A stretch of 53,068 nt of DNA from Nitrospira sp. (GCA_015903945.1 JABMDL010000026.1:1-53068); one strand, 5' to 3'. Counted from the stretch's first letter, positions 1 through 8,057 are shown. The notes: generated by a model not told the origin, from the letters alone. Made by a program: numbers and translations.

Positions 1-29
1 TATGCTGCGGAACCTCATTAAACGGCTCT

Positions 30-61
30 GACGAGATACGCTTCACGAACGACGAGATACG
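30..61. repeat. Interspersed repeat, copy 1
   Basis: The motif 'gacgagatacg' occurs twice here, flanking 'cttcacgaac', and ends exactly at the base before the thioesterase start codon. Related units recur near 5.6, 5.9, 9.3, 37.6, 45.2 and 52.0 kb. Because the copy fills the ribosome-binding region, the next gene has no visible Shine-Dalgarno sequence. It resembles a small palindromic intergenic repeat; its mode of spread cannot be read from the sequence. Confidence 0.75.
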
Positions 62-460
62 ATGGAAGTCCGCATCTACTACGAAGACACCGACTGCGGC
101 GGAGTCGTCTACTACGCCAACTATCTCAAGTATTTCGAGCGGGCTCGCACGGAGTATCTGGAGTCGCGTGGGTGGTCGGTTGCCTCCTTGATGGAGCAGG
201 GTACGGTCTTCGTCGTCGTGCATGCCGAAGCGGATTATCGGTCGCCTGCCCGCTATGGCGAGACACTGGTCATCGAGACGATGGTCTCCGACATGACGGC
301 CGCGTCGTTCACCTTCGCCCATGTGGTTAAGGACAAGGCCAGCGGGCGTGTGGTGGTGGAAGGGGCGGCCAGACTCGCGGTAACGGACGGCAACGGCAAG
401 GTGAAACGCCTCGACAAAACGATGGTTGCCGCACTTCAACCTCCTCCTCAGCCTTCTTGA
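62..460 (+). CDS. ybgC: YbgC/FadM-type acyl-CoA thioesterase
   Basis: This 132-residue protein has the hot-dog fold thioesterase signature near its N-terminus: EDTDCGGVVYYANYLKYFER at about residues 8-27, including the family's catalytic Asp in DTD. Length matches YbgC proteins (about 130-140 aa). The family hydrolyses short or acyl-carrier thioesters in the cytoplasm and is often linked to the Tol-Pal envelope system or phospholipid metabolism; no tol genes lie in this window, so the substrate is open. The ATG at 62 directly follows an interspersed repeat, and no Shine-Dalgarno sequence is visible. The Pro-rich C-terminal tail (PPPQPS) is probably disordered. Confidence 0.9.
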   Translation: MEVRIYYEDTDCGGVVYYANYLKYFERARTEYLESRGWSVASLMEQGTVFVVVHAEADYRSPARYGETLVIETMVSDMTAASFTFAHVVKDKASGRVVVEGAARLAVTDGNGKVKRLDKTMVAALQPPPQPS

Positions 461-555
461 CAGTGGCCGCGTGCGCTTCATAACATCTGTATGTGAGAGT
501 CAGTACACCGTAATACAGCGGTGCGGTTCAACAACAATCGGAAAGGAATGAGCTT

Positions 556-1152
556 ATGAGTGGAAGTGCAAACATCCCAGGATATACGGCAGGGACCCCT
601 GCCGTGGCGAAGTCTCCAGTGACGCTCGCCGAATTTGAGCTGATGAAGAAGAGTGCCTTGTTCGGCGACGAAGACATCAAGGCCCTGCGTCAGTCGCACG
701 AGGTGGTGAAGGATCAGGTCGAAGCCATCCTCGACGTCTGGTACGGCTTTGTGGGCTCTCAGCCGCAGCTGCTCCAATCCTTTCTCAGCAAGAGTGACGG
801 CAAGCCGCTCGGGGACTATCTGGGCGGAGTCCGCAAGCGCTTCGGCCAGTGGATTCTCGACACGGCCAAGGCCGAGTACGATCAGAAGTGGCTCGACTAC
901 CAGCACGAGATCGGGCTGCGCCACCACCGCACGAAGAAGAACAAGACCGATGGTGCAGACGCAAGCGCGATTGTGCCATTCCGCGATCTGTTCGCGCTCA
1001 TTTTCCCGGTGACGTTCACCTTGAAGCCGTTCCTCGCCAAGAAGGGGCACAAGGCCGAGGATGTCGACAAGATGTACAATGCGTGGGTGAAATCCTGTCT
1101 GCTCCAGCTGACGCTCTGGAGCCATCCGTACGTGAAAACCGGCGACTTCTAG
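556..1152 (+). CDS. Protoglobin-domain haem protein
   Basis: This 198-residue protein is a single-domain protoglobin. The run YQHEIGLRHHRTKKNKTD, at about residues 115-132, matches the family hallmark around the proximal haem-binding histidine. Length agrees with archaeal protoglobins (about 195 aa), with no room for the transducer or cyclase domain seen in globin-coupled sensors. Protoglobins bind O2, CO and NO, so roles in NO detoxification or gas sensing are plausible in a nitrogen-cycle bacterium but are inference. A ribosome site (ggaaagga) precedes the ATG at 556. A strong hairpin follows the stop codon, suggesting a monocistronic unit. Confidence 0.92.
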   Translation: MSGSANIPGYTAGTPAVAKSPVTLAEFELMKKSALFGDEDIKALRQSHEVVKDQVEAILDVWYGFVGSQPQLLQSFLSKSDGKPLGDYLGGVRKRFGQWILDTAKAEYDQKWLDYQHEIGLRHHRTKKNKTDGADASAIVPFRDLFALIFPVTFTLKPFLAKKGHKAEDVDKMYNAWVKSCLLQLTLWSHPYVKTGDF

Positions 1153-1187
1153 CCGAAGACAGTCGTTCGGGTTCTGTTGATATGGGG

Positions 1188-1223
1188 AATCAGATCGGGG
1201 CCAGTATGGCTCCCGATCTGATT
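1188..1223 (+). terminator. Hairpin after protoglobin gene, terminator-like
   Basis: A perfect 12-bp inverted repeat (aatcagatcggg at 1188-1199, cccgatctgatt at 1212-1223) encloses a 12-nt loop that itself contains gcc/ggc. It lies about 35 nt after the protoglobin stop codon. The T-run after the stem is poor (atttctg), so it may be an inefficient intrinsic terminator or an mRNA-stabilising stem. Confidence 0.5.
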
Positions 1224-1310
1224 TCTGAGACTCCTGCCTCCTGCCTGATTCCCTCTCTTATTGGCGATTGACGCAAGTATTAGCTCGATACGAGCAGGGA
1301 GGGGAGACGC

Positions 1311-1904
1311 ATGGCATCACAATCGTCAGCGCAGATGAAGCTGCAGCCGCCTGGTGCGGGGTTGCCGGCGTTCGAGCTGACCTGGCTCCGTATCTTTTTC
1401 CGCGTCGCCTGCTCGATGATCTCGAGAAACGCCGGTCTCCACTAGTTCAAGTTCGAGTCGGAGAAGATCCGTGCATTGGCTCGCAGGGTTCCGGAAGGAA
1501 CAGGAGCCATCCCCGTGCTGATCAATCGGATCGTCGGAATCGAGGACAGCAGCCGGAACTGGTCCGCGTACATGGTGCTCGATCATCTGCGGATCGTGAA
1601 CGAAGGCATCGCGCAGATCATCGACGACCTGACGCATGACCGTCCGTTTGCGCAGGAGGTCCGCATTCAGGATGTAAAGCCCAGTCCAGACAGCGGCCCC
1701 GATACGATCGACCGCTTTATTCAAGCCGTAACGGCCTACGAAGCGGTCCTTGCTCGACTGGGCAAGCTTGGCCGGAGTAGGCGCCATCCCCATCCGTGGT
1801 TCGGTCCCATGACCGCCCACGACTGGCACTGTTTGGCGGCCAATCATTCATGGGTGCATCGGCGGCAGATGGAGCGGGTGGCGAGGCAACTGACACGAGC
1901 GTGA
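1311..1904 (+). pseudogene. DinB-like protein gene broken by in-frame TAG
   Basis: One frame runs from ATG 1311, preceded by a good ribosome site (ggaggggag), to the stop at 1904: 198 codons, a normal length for DinB/YfiT-like four-helix-bundle proteins. It carries DHLRIVNEGI in the first half and a His-rich end (HDWHCLAANHSWVHRRQ) that fits the family metal-ligand pattern. Codon 45 is TAG (1443-1445). Sequence on both sides stays in the same frame (SMISRNAGLH before, FKFESEKIRAL after), so this looks like one point mutation. An internal ATG/GTG restart would lack the first helix. Probably a recent pseudogene of an uncharacterised DinB-superfamily protein. Confidence 0.75.
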
Positions 1905-1946
1905 TGGGAAACACAGCCGAAAAGTGGCCTGTCCCTTCTATTCCTA

Positions 1947-2627
1947 CTATTTGCGGCAATCAACTACTATAGACATAGGCCTATATGGATCTTGGACTCT
2001 TTCATCATGATCGGGCGTCCGCCTCACATGACCCAGCGAATAGTCAATGGCATGTGTCACGCCAGTACCCTTCTCGTCATAGTAATGATAATAGGATATG
2101 TTCGTGAAAAGGGTTGAGCCAAGTATGTCTTGGACTGTCTCGTATGTCGGAAGCCAGACATGTCCGCCGTTGACTACTCTGCCATCAATGTAGTCACCCC
2201 CGCCCTCTGGATCAAAGACAAGATTGCCGTGCTCATCCTTCAGCGACCGCTCGTGCAATATATTGCAGCGATAATCTGGAAGTGACAGTCGAAAAAGCCC
2301 GCCAGGCTTAAGCACTCTGTATATTTCATTGATGACAGATGGCAGTTCCCGAGGATCTATATGCTCAAAAACGTCCTCAGACTGATAGATATCAACGCAA
2401 TTATTAGGCAGGGGAAGCGCCTCTGTGATGTCATGACACACATGCCGGGAATTAGACTGAGTCAGTGATAATCCAACAAACTTATTGTATTGGAAGTCTT
2501 GAGGTACGTCGCCAGCATATAGAAATAAACGTTTTCGTCGTGAAAGATTTCGGAAGCTAGCATTGGGTGAAAACAGCTTCCGAGCTAGACCCTTCAGCTT
2601 ATTGATTGGTGACATGGCTATGCTCAT
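1947..2627 (-). CDS. Class I SAM-dependent methyltransferase (type 11)
   Basis: This 226-residue protein has the second half of a Rossmann methyltransferase core: DITEALPLPNNCVDIYQSED (about residues 66-85), then HIDP and YRVLKPGGLFRLSLPDY (about 103-119). The classical glycine-rich motif I is degenerate (LFLYAGDVP). This layout is common in methyltransferases found in surface-polysaccharide clusters, where they methylate sugars, but no glycosyltransferases are next to it. Its DNA is visibly more AT-rich than the flanking genes, suggesting acquisition by transfer. The start could be 2627 or the in-frame ATG at 2615. The substrate cannot be predicted. Confidence 0.75.
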   Translation of the reverse strand: MSIAMSPINKLKGLARKLFSPNASFRNLSRRKRLFLYAGDVPQDFQYNKFVGLSLTQSNSRHVCHDITEALPLPNNCVDIYQSEDVFEHIDPRELPSVINEIYRVLKPGGLFRLSLPDYRCNILHERSLKDEHGNLVFDPEGGGDYIDGRVVNGGHVWLPTYETVQDILGSTLFTNISYYHYYDEKGTGVTHAIDYSLGHVRRTPDHDERVQDPYRPMSIVVDCRK

Positions 2628-2806
2628 TTCTTACATATTGCCAGAAAGCTTACCATAGTAAAGGCGCAGTGAGTGTCTGGTCGAGCTGATGGTGGGTCGC
2701 CGTGTCACATGAAAATCGAGGTCAGCGTGCAATTTCGAGAGAGCGGCCGACGTTCTTTGGGATTTCCCAGAAACAAGAACGTTCTGATCCCAATTGCCGC
2801 AATTGC

Positions 2807-3046
2807 TTAGCCTGCTTTCGCACGCATGTGTCTTGGCGCAGGCATTGCTGCGAGGAAGGATCGGGGAAAGGTATTGACCGCATCGGAGGAACGAAAGACC
2901 GAGGCGATATCCGGATCGAGGATGACTGCGATGGCACCTTTCTCCATGCGGGACGCAAATCGGTTCGGTTTGCCCTTCGCATACTCGAAGCGGTATTCGG
3001 CCCGCATCTCTTTCCCTGCTCGTCGAGAGCGTTTACGAACTCCCAT
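2807..3046 (-). CDS. Small antitoxin-like protein, 'MRAEY' family
   Basis: This 79-residue basic protein has a core EMRAEYRFEYAKGKPNRFAS followed by AVILDPDIASVF. It shares the layout 'MR-EY-F ... VxxDPxI--VF--S--VN' with the protein at 3444-3692, so the two are diverged relatives. Small proteins of this kind often sit in toxin-antitoxin neighbourhoods and resemble BrnA-type antitoxins in length and charge, but I cannot assign a family with certainty. Its ATG (3046) lies one base after the TGA of the upstream XRE gene, so the two are almost certainly co-transcribed. No cognate toxin gene is recognisable beside it. Confidence 0.6.
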   Translation of the reverse strand: MGVRKRSRRAGKEMRAEYRFEYAKGKPNRFASRMEKGAIAVILDPDIASVFRSSDAVNTFPRSFLAAMPAPRHMRAKAG

Positions 3047-3047
3047 G

Positions 3048-3341
3048 TCACGCGGCCAATTTCACGGTAATCGAGACGCCGGCCTTTGCGCAGAGACCTA
3101 CGAGGTAGTCGAGCGACAGCTTATCCACTTTATTACACACGATTTCGGAAATGCGCGGCTGTACTACGTTGAGCCGCTTGGCCGCCTGCGTCTGGGTCAG
3201 TCCCTCACGCTCTATCCACTTTCGTAATGCCTCGGCAATTTCACACCGTAACAACAGCACGGCTGCCTCATGCGGGGGAAAGCCGAGGTCAAGAAACACA
3301 TTGCCGCTTCCTCTTGTGATATGTGCGCGCGATCTTTTCAT
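3048..3341 (-). CDS. XRE-family HTH protein, HigA-like antitoxin
   Basis: The 97-residue product starting at ATG 3341 contains a helix-turn-helix of the HTH_37/HigA2 type: REGLTQTQAAKRLNVVQPRI, then SEIVCNKVDKLSLDYLVGL. An upstream in-frame start at 3404 would add 21 residues unlike the family, so 3341 is preferred. Such proteins repress their own promoter and usually neutralise a RelE/HigB toxin encoded immediately upstream. Here the upstream DNA holds no intact toxin gene. A short open frame ends in TGA overlapping this ATG (reading ...RYELIAEKS), perhaps the tail of a lost partner, but that is speculative. The downstream neighbour is the MRAEY protein. Confidence 0.75.
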   Translation of the reverse strand: MKRSRAHITRGSGNVFLDLGFPPHEAAVLLLRCEIAEALRKWIEREGLTQTQAAKRLNVVQPRISEIVCNKVDKLSLDYLVGLCAKAGVSITVKLAA

Positions 3342-3443
3342 GATTTCTCCGCTATGAGCTCGTAGCGGTTCGCAGCCAGTCTGACGCTTTCTCTCCACTG
3401 GCAAAAATCTGGGCAGTGAAGCGTCGTGAGGTTCAGCGCGACG

Positions 3444-3692
3444 TCAGGCGCTTCGGCGTCGTGCCGTTGCCAAACGGCTTTGCCGAAGAACCGGTGCAAG
3501 AGCCCGAAGTGCCTCGTTCACAGAGGCGCTGGTTGGAAACACGTCAAGAATCTCCGGATCAATGACCACGACGTTTGTACCCTGCGCATATCGCGCGGCT
3601 GTGGTCCCACGCACTGCTCGGGAAAAGTCATACTCCGGACGCATCGTGTCACGGTCGACCGTTCGCCGTTTTCGCTTACCGTTCTTCTTCAT
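3444..3692 (-). CDS. Small antitoxin-like protein, 'MRPEY' family
   Basis: The start at 3692 is set by a strong ribosome site (ggaggcgat) and gives 82 residues. The protein begins with a Lys/Arg-rich segment, then MRPEYDFSRAVRG, then TNVVVIDPEILDVFPTSASV and NEALRAL. It is related in layout to the protein at 2807-3046. I recognise this as a widespread short family commonly annotated as hypothetical and often found beside toxin-antitoxin genes; antitoxin activity is inference. The C-terminus is Arg-rich (ATARRRSA). About 100 bases separate its stop from the XRE start on the same strand, so the three genes could share a transcript. Confidence 0.65.
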   Translation of the reverse strand: MKKNGKRKRRTVDRDTMRPEYDFSRAVRGTTAARYAQGTNVVVIDPEILDVFPTSASVNEALRALAPVLRQSRLATARRRSA

Positions 3693-4322
3693 ATCGCCTC
3701 CGCTCGTGCCGAGTAGCCGGCCTGGCAGAAATGAGACGAGTCCGGGGTGGTCGCAAGACCGGCATGTGCAGAACATGTCTGTTTGGCGCTACTTTCTATG
3801 ACGAAGAACATATGCATTGTATCTCTCTGCATCTCTTGTGGCTTGAGAGATGAGGTCACCATGCTCTTTGGATAGGATCGCGTCCCCTGTTCCTCTGAAA
3901 TTCTTCTCTCGCGCTTCACAATATTCTTGATCTTGCCTGGCTACGCCAGGAAACTACTTTGCATAGCCGTTAATGCTGAAATACACCACGTGGCCTCTGG
4001 TGATATCATGTTTAGCATCAGACTCGGGCGCGGTTACATTCAGGCCTGCCAATTCAACACGAAGCACCTCCACTGGGTCATCGGCCGCGACAGCGGAAGA
4101 AACAAAGATGATGTTATGGCAAGGACGCTGTTTATAACGCCCGAACGGAGAATATTGTGACCAGAATGCAATTTCAATGGAACCGCTCGCATCATTTGGG
4201 CCTCCGCGAATACGGTATCACTCTGATCTCAATTTCCAATGCTGGTGGAAGTCCAAGGGGGGGGGAATCCATGGCATCTACCCTATTTGTTCCTCTCGGT
4301 GGGAGATAAGCGAGCAACGCTG
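3693..4322. other. Gene-poor stretch in accessory patch
   Basis: About 630 bases with no frame that looks coding on either strand: open frames are short, lack ribosome sites and resemble no family I know. Composition is more AT-rich than the chromosome around it. A small hairpin (cctggc-tac-gccagg) lies near 3937-3951 and a run of nine G near 4257-4265. It may hold decayed genes of a mobile or toxin-antitoxin patch. Confidence 0.5.
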
Positions 4323-4562
4323 CTATGCGACGTGTTGCATCTTGTTCGCAAAGTCTCGTCCGGAGGTTGACGGAGGAAGGGGTTTGCCGTCTTTGTGGTA
4401 CAGCTCAATGGTTTCTTCAACCACCTGGCAGAGTTCGTCGAACACGGCCCTTTCGTCCGAGCCGTGGCACCCTCCGTAGATCAAGCCGGGTGAGCTTCCG
4501 ACGTAACATTGGTCTTCATCAGACCACTCGACGATCTTCGCGTATCTCGCGCTCTCCCTCAT
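4323..4562 (-). CDS. hicB: HicB-family antitoxin
   Basis: This 79-residue protein begins RYAKIVEWSDEDQCYVGSSP, followed by GLIYGGCHG, the HicB fold in which a degenerate RNase-H-like domain binds and blocks the HicA toxin. Family members also commonly bind their own operator, but no separate DNA-binding domain is evident in this short version. Its ATG (4562) overlaps the stop of hicA by four bases (ATGA), so translation is coupled. A real pair is supported by gene order (toxin first), overlap and the recognisable partner. Confidence 0.85.
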   Translation of the reverse strand: MRESARYAKIVEWSDEDQCYVGSSPGLIYGGCHGSDERAVFDELCQVVEETIELYHKDGKPLPPSTSGRDFANKMQHVA

Positions 4563-4756
4563 GATTGCGACTCCTCAATGGCACGCCTCACCGCGCGTAC
4601 CTGGTAGTGTTTTGCATCATCGCCTGCCGCACCGGATATTGTAACCGGCCGTGCCACTTTCGGGTGAACAAAGTTGCGGTGACTGCCCTTTCCGCCGCGA
4701 TTTATGAAGCCAGCCCGTTCCAGATCAGCTAGCAGGTCCTTTATCTTGAGAGGCAC
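4559..4756 (-). CDS. hicA: HicA-family mRNA interferase toxin
   Basis: HicA toxins are small double-stranded-RNA-binding-like mRNA interferases. The sequence LKIKDLLADLERAGF, then GGKGSHRNFVHP, shows the family core, including the catalytic His in GSHRNF (about residue 26 from the chosen start). The GTG at 4756 gives 65 residues and the family-typical N-terminus (VPLKIKDLL). An ATG at 4801 would add 15 atypical residues; neither has a strong ribosome site. The gene overlaps hicB by ATGA. The toxin looks intact. Confidence 0.85.
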   Translation of the reverse strand: MPLKIKDLLADLERAGFINRGGKGSHRNFVHPKVARPVTISGAAGDDAKHYQVRAVRRAIEESQS

Positions 4757-4912
4757 CGAGGTATTCTTTCTTGGCGCATGATATTCGGTATGAACCGGCA
4801 TCCGGGGTTATACATGTCCTGTTCGAACCCCAAGTTCATCCGGTGGTGCCAACCTTACCACACAGACCGTTTTCTTGTCGCAGCCTCTCTCCCTTAAAGG
4901 AGACTGTCGCCA

Positions 4913-5506
4913 TTATCCCGCTTTGGCAAATCCCTCACTCCTCAGAATCTCCGCCACGTTCTGCCCGTTCACGAACACGTCGGCGATGAGGCGGTCGTAC
5001 ACATCGCGGCCGTGCGGGATGATTTCCATCGGTCCGCTGCGGAGCAGTGCTTCCAACCGTTGCTTGGCCGCCAGTCCTTCCGGTTCGTCTAATTCCGGTG
5101 TGTCGATACCGCGCAATCGGATACGCTCCCCTCCGACGCGAATGGTATCGCCGTCGACTGCGGTGGCCTGCCGCGTGCTTCGCAGCCGAATCTCTTCCCT
5201 CGCTCGGGCGCGAAGCGTAGACAAGCGGGAGGGTTTGCGGTCGGGGTTCAATTTGTAACGCCCTTTAGGATGCCGGTGCGGCCGGCTGTCTGGAGGGCGA
5301 GGAGGGTGGCGCCGTTTCCAGGTCGGAAGGCGATCGGAGCGTTGCTCGCTGGGCTCCGGATTCCAACAGAGGTCACATTGCGGTTGAAGGGTGGAGCCGA
5401 GATCGGATTTTGAGAGAGGCTCCGCCAAGATCGTGGGAGCGGGCAAGAGCGATAGGAGGAAGCTGGGGAGCAACATTGCGAGTACGATGGGTGTGTGGGT
5501 CGTCAT
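4913..5506 (-). CDS. Exported thermonuclease-family nuclease (SNase)
   Basis: This roughly 197-residue protein has an N-terminal signal peptide (hydrophobic LAMLLPSFLLSLLPAP), a proline- and arginine-rich linker with two close cysteines (CDLC), and a C-terminal staphylococcal-nuclease-like domain. Active-site features are visible: VDGDTIRVGGERIRLRGIDT, then PELDEP, supplies the Arg, Asp and Glu of the family, and GRDVYDRLIA supplies the second Arg. Such enzymes cleave DNA or RNA in a Ca2+-dependent way outside the cytoplasm. The start at 5506 (MTTHTPIV) puts the signal peptide at the N-terminus; 5524 is an alternative. The long low-complexity linker is unusual. Confidence 0.85.
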   Translation of the reverse strand: MTTHTPIVLAMLLPSFLLSLLPAPTILAEPLSKSDLGSTLQPQCDLCWNPEPSEQRSDRLPTWKRRHPPRPPDSRPHRHPKGRYKLNPDRKPSRLSTLRARAREEIRLRSTRQATAVDGDTIRVGGERIRLRGIDTPELDEPEGLAAKQRLEALLRSGPMEIIPHGRDVYDRLIADVFVNGQNVAEILRSEGFAKAG

Positions 5507-5584
5507 GTCCCGCCGAGTACGCACAGGTCATGCCAGATACTGCTCGGTTGACAATGAAGAAAATGGCGTGCTGCAATGGGACTT

Positions 5585-5671
5585 GTATCTCGTCGCTCGT
5601 GAAGCGTCGTTCCTATCTCGTTGGGTCTTCGGACAGTTCACGAGATACGCTTCACGAGGTGCGAGATACGC
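5585..5671. repeat. Interspersed repeat, copy 2
   Basis: Two arms, 'cgctcgtgaagcgtcgttc' near 5594-5612 and 'cacgagatacgcttcacgag' near 5639-5658, flank about 26 unrelated bases, with a further 'gcgagatacg' behind. The arms are partly inverse complementary, so the RNA could fold. The copy ends about 20 bases before the start codon of the small acidic protein. Confidence 0.7.
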
Positions 5672-5690
5672 ATTCAATGGAGGCTTCACA

Positions 5691-5921
5691 ATGGATATGA
5701 TGGGACGGGTGGGGCTGATCGAGATCCCTGTCTTGATCGCCCCGGATCAGAAAGCCTGGATGGATCGTATGATCAAGGAAGGGAAAATCGCCATTCCTCC
5801 GGGGGGGACATTGGAAAAGGGATCGCTCTATTCGATGTTTATCCGCATGCTGCTCCACAACGCAATGGAGGAGCAGAAACGCCAGGAGGCGATGGAGGCG
5901 GACGACGAGGACGATGAGTAA
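5691..5921 (+). CDS. Small acidic protein of unknown function
   Basis: A 76-residue protein starting at ATG 5691, with a clear ribosome site (tggagg) upstream. It reads MDMMGRVGLIEIPVLIAPDQ, then a Met/Lys-rich helix and PPGGTLEKGSLYSMFIRMLL, and ends in a strongly acidic tail (EADDEDDE). No signal peptide, membrane span or cysteine pair is visible. I do not recognise the family. Interspersed repeats lie directly upstream and downstream, so it forms an isolated single-gene unit. Confidence 0.65.
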   Translation: MDMMGRVGLIEIPVLIAPDQKAWMDRMIKEGKIAIPPGGTLEKGSLYSMFIRMLLHNAMEEQKRQEAMEADDEDDE

Positions 5922-5925
5922 GGGG

Positions 5926-6030
5926 CTCGTGAAACGTGAAGCGCATCTCGTGAAGCGCCAGCGGGTTCCTGAAGGGACCGCCTGTATCAAAGGCAGACGT
6001 TTCCGTATCTTGCGAGATACGAACGACGTG
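5926..6030. repeat. Interspersed repeat, copy 3
   Basis: The left part carries 'ctcgtgaaacgtgaagcg' and 'catctcgtgaagcg'; the right part carries 'cgtatcttgcgagatacg' (itself nearly palindromic) and 'aacgacg'. The copy fills the gap between the small acidic protein and the 3' end of the convergent hemL gene, where a folded RNA could help end both transcripts. Confidence 0.7.
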
Positions 6031-6032
6031 GA

Positions 6033-7316
6033 CTAGAGTTTCTTGAACGCAGTGTGCGCGGCCTTGATCGTTTTCTCGATGTCCGCCGAAGTGTGGGCGG
6101 TGGAGAGAAATGCCGCTTCGAACTGGGACGGGGCGAGGTAGACGCCCTGCTCCAGCATGTGATGGAAGAATTGACCGTACCGCTTCGTGTCCGATTGTTT
6201 CGCGGTGTTCCAGTCTACGACCGGCCCTGCTGTGAAGAACGTGGTGAGCATTGATCCGACTCGCGTCTGGGTTACGGGGATGCCCGTTTTCTTGGCCGCC
6301 TCGCCAATCCCTTTCGCCAGTGTCGCCGATTTCTCTTCCAGCTTCTTGTAGACTCCGCGAACTTTCAACTGTTTGAGTGTGGCCAGTCCGGCCGTGACGG
6401 CGAGGGGATTCCCCGACAACGTTCCGGCCTGGTAGACCGGTCCCGAAGGGGCGATGAGGTCCATGATCTCTTTGCGCCCTCCGTAGGCCCCCACCGGCAA
6501 TCCGCCACCGATGATTTTCCCCAACACGGTGAGGTCCGGCTTGATCCCGTACAAGGCCTGCGCGCCTCCGTAGTGCACGCGAAAACCGGAGATGACTTCG
6601 TCGAAAATCAACACGATGCCGTTGTCGGCGGTTACCTGCCGAAGCGCCGATAAAAAGCCAGGGTCGGGAGGCACGACCCCCATATTCCCTGCGATCGGTT
6701 CGAGGATGACGCAGGCGAGCCTCTCCCGGTGTTCTTTGACGAGTTGTTGGACGGTGCGAATATCGTTATAGGGGGCCGTCAGGGTGTGTTTGGCAAAATC
6801 ATCCGGGACGCCGGGCGAATCGGGAATGCCGAGCGTCGCCAACCCGGAGCCGGCTTTTGCCAACAAATAGTCACTGTGGCCGTGATAGCAGCCTTCGAAT
6901 TTCAGGATGGTGTCTCGTTTCGTAAACCCGCGCGCCACGCGAATGGCGCTCATCACGGCTTCTGTTCCGGAACTGACGAGCCGGATCTTTTCCATGGATG
7001 GGAAGGCGCCACGGATTTCCTTCGCCAGCGTCACCTCCAGCTCGGTTGGAGCGCCGTAACTGGTCCCGTTCTCTGCCGCCTTCTTGATGGCGCTGATCAC
7101 CGACGCGGGCGCATGTCCGAGAATCATCGGCCCCCACGACAGCACATAGTCGAGGTAGCTGTTGCCATCGACATCATACAGCCGTGCGCCCTTCGCACGT
7201 TTGATAAAGCGAGGCTGCCCGCCGACGGACCGGAACGCCCGGACGGGACTATTTACGCCGCCGGGAATTAGTTGTTGGGCTTCGGAGAAGAGCTTGGCGG
7301 ATCGAGACGTGTTCAT
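6033..7316 (-). CDS. hemL: Glutamate-1-semialdehyde 2,1-aminomutase
   Basis: HemL converts glutamate-1-semialdehyde to 5-aminolevulinate, the last step of the C5 route to haem and other tetrapyrroles. The 427-residue protein has the usual length. Its N-terminus, [19 protein letters not shown], is typical, as are [20 protein letters not shown] and [15 protein letters not shown]; the Lys in GKIIGGG is the pyridoxal-phosphate lysine. The ATG at 7316 is chosen because translation upstream of it is unrelated to the family. The gene stands alone; its 3' end abuts an interspersed repeat. Haem demand is high in organisms rich in c- and b-type cytochromes. Confidence 0.97.
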   Translation of the reverse strand: MNTSRSAKLFSEAQQLIPGGVNSPVRAFRSVGGQPRFIKRAKGARLYDVDGNSYLDYVLSWGPMILGHAPASVISAIKKAAENGTSYGAPTELEVTLAKEIRGAFPSMEKIRLVSSGTEAVMSAIRVARGFTKRDTILKFEGCYHGHSDYLLAKAGSGLATLGIPDSPGVPDDFAKHTLTAPYNDIRTVQQLVKEHRERLACVILEPIAGNMGVVPPDPGFLSALRQVTADNGIVLIFDEVISGFRVHYGGAQALYGIKPDLTVLGKIIGGGLPVGAYGGRKEIMDLIAPSGPVYQAGTLSGNPLAVTAGLATLKQLKVRGVYKKLEEKSATLAKGIGEAAKKTGIPVTQTRVGSMLTTFFTAGPVVDWNTAKQSDTKRYGQFFHHMLEQGVYLAPSQFEAAFLSTAHTSADIEKTIKAAHTAFKKL

Positions 7317-7569
7317 AACGGAGGCGCACCCTATCATGCGGAAAAAGCGACGGTCAAGAAAACCGTCATGGGAGGACGTCGTAGCATCATCAGATACAGC
7401 AGATACATCTGACGACAAAATGAGTCACCTGCGATAGCGTTTACTCCAAGGTGGGAAGCAGGTCTCGCCTAGAATCAGCAGTTTTCGAAGGGAATCGCTC
7501 ACCGCCAACTCAAGTGAAGCTTGGTCTGCTTCTTGCCCAGTTCCAATAGCTTCACGAGCAAGCCCGATC

Positions 7570-7797
7570 ATGAAGATCATCTGTTCTTGGTGCCGCCGAG
7601 CGGGGAAAGCTGATTTCGTCGGGGAAAAGATCCCCCTCGACGACCCGCGGGAAACGCATGGGATCTGCACGACCCACCGTCTTCAACTCGAAGGGCTATG
7701 GAAGCAGAGTCTCGGCGCTTCCTCCACTGCCGGAGACCGTCAATCGTCCTGTGGTAACACGGCCTTGGTCGGTCGTCCCAATCCACGTAAGATCTGA
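7570..7797 (+). CDS. Small Cys/His-rich putative zinc-binding protein
   Basis: This 75-residue protein begins MKIICSWCRRAGKADFVGEK and continues with HGICTTH, giving a CxxC pair (residues 5 and 8) and an HxxCxxH cluster (about 30-36) that could form one zinc site. Short proteins with an N-terminal 'ICxWC' and a later 'THGIC' occur in Nitrospira-like genomes, to my knowledge without assigned function. The second half (after about residue 50) is low in conserved features. The ribosome site is weak, and convergent open frames exist on the other strand, so the call is moderate. Confidence 0.6.
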   Translation: MKIICSWCRRAGKADFVGEKIPLDDPRETHGICTTHRLQLEGLWKQSLGASSTAGDRQSSCGNTALVGRPNPRKI

Positions 7798-8057
7798 TTG
7801 CATACCGGGTCAGACGAAGCACTTCCGATATCCTCATATTTTGATTCACTTAACGTAAGTTCCACCGCTCAACAGAATGATCGTCTCCTTCACACATTCG
7901 CGAAGGTGAGCGCCCCTCTTTTGATGCTGATCAGCGAACTGTTTCGCACACTTGCTTGGATGTCTCCGGTACGGTTTGCTAGAATGGGGCGGACAGGGTG
8001 TGTCTGAAACGAATATGGGCAAGGTGACAGGCGATCGTCCCCCAGAAGCTGCGAGCC

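Noticed and set aside
4805..4865. tRNA-like string (gttcgaacccc followed by tgcca)
   Set aside because: Only a T-arm-like segment is present; no acceptor stem, anticodon arm or D-arm pairing could be found.
7425..7592. Minus-strand helical-looking open frame downstream of hemL's 5' side
   Set aside because: No ribosome site or family; it overlaps the start of the better supported Cys/His protein.
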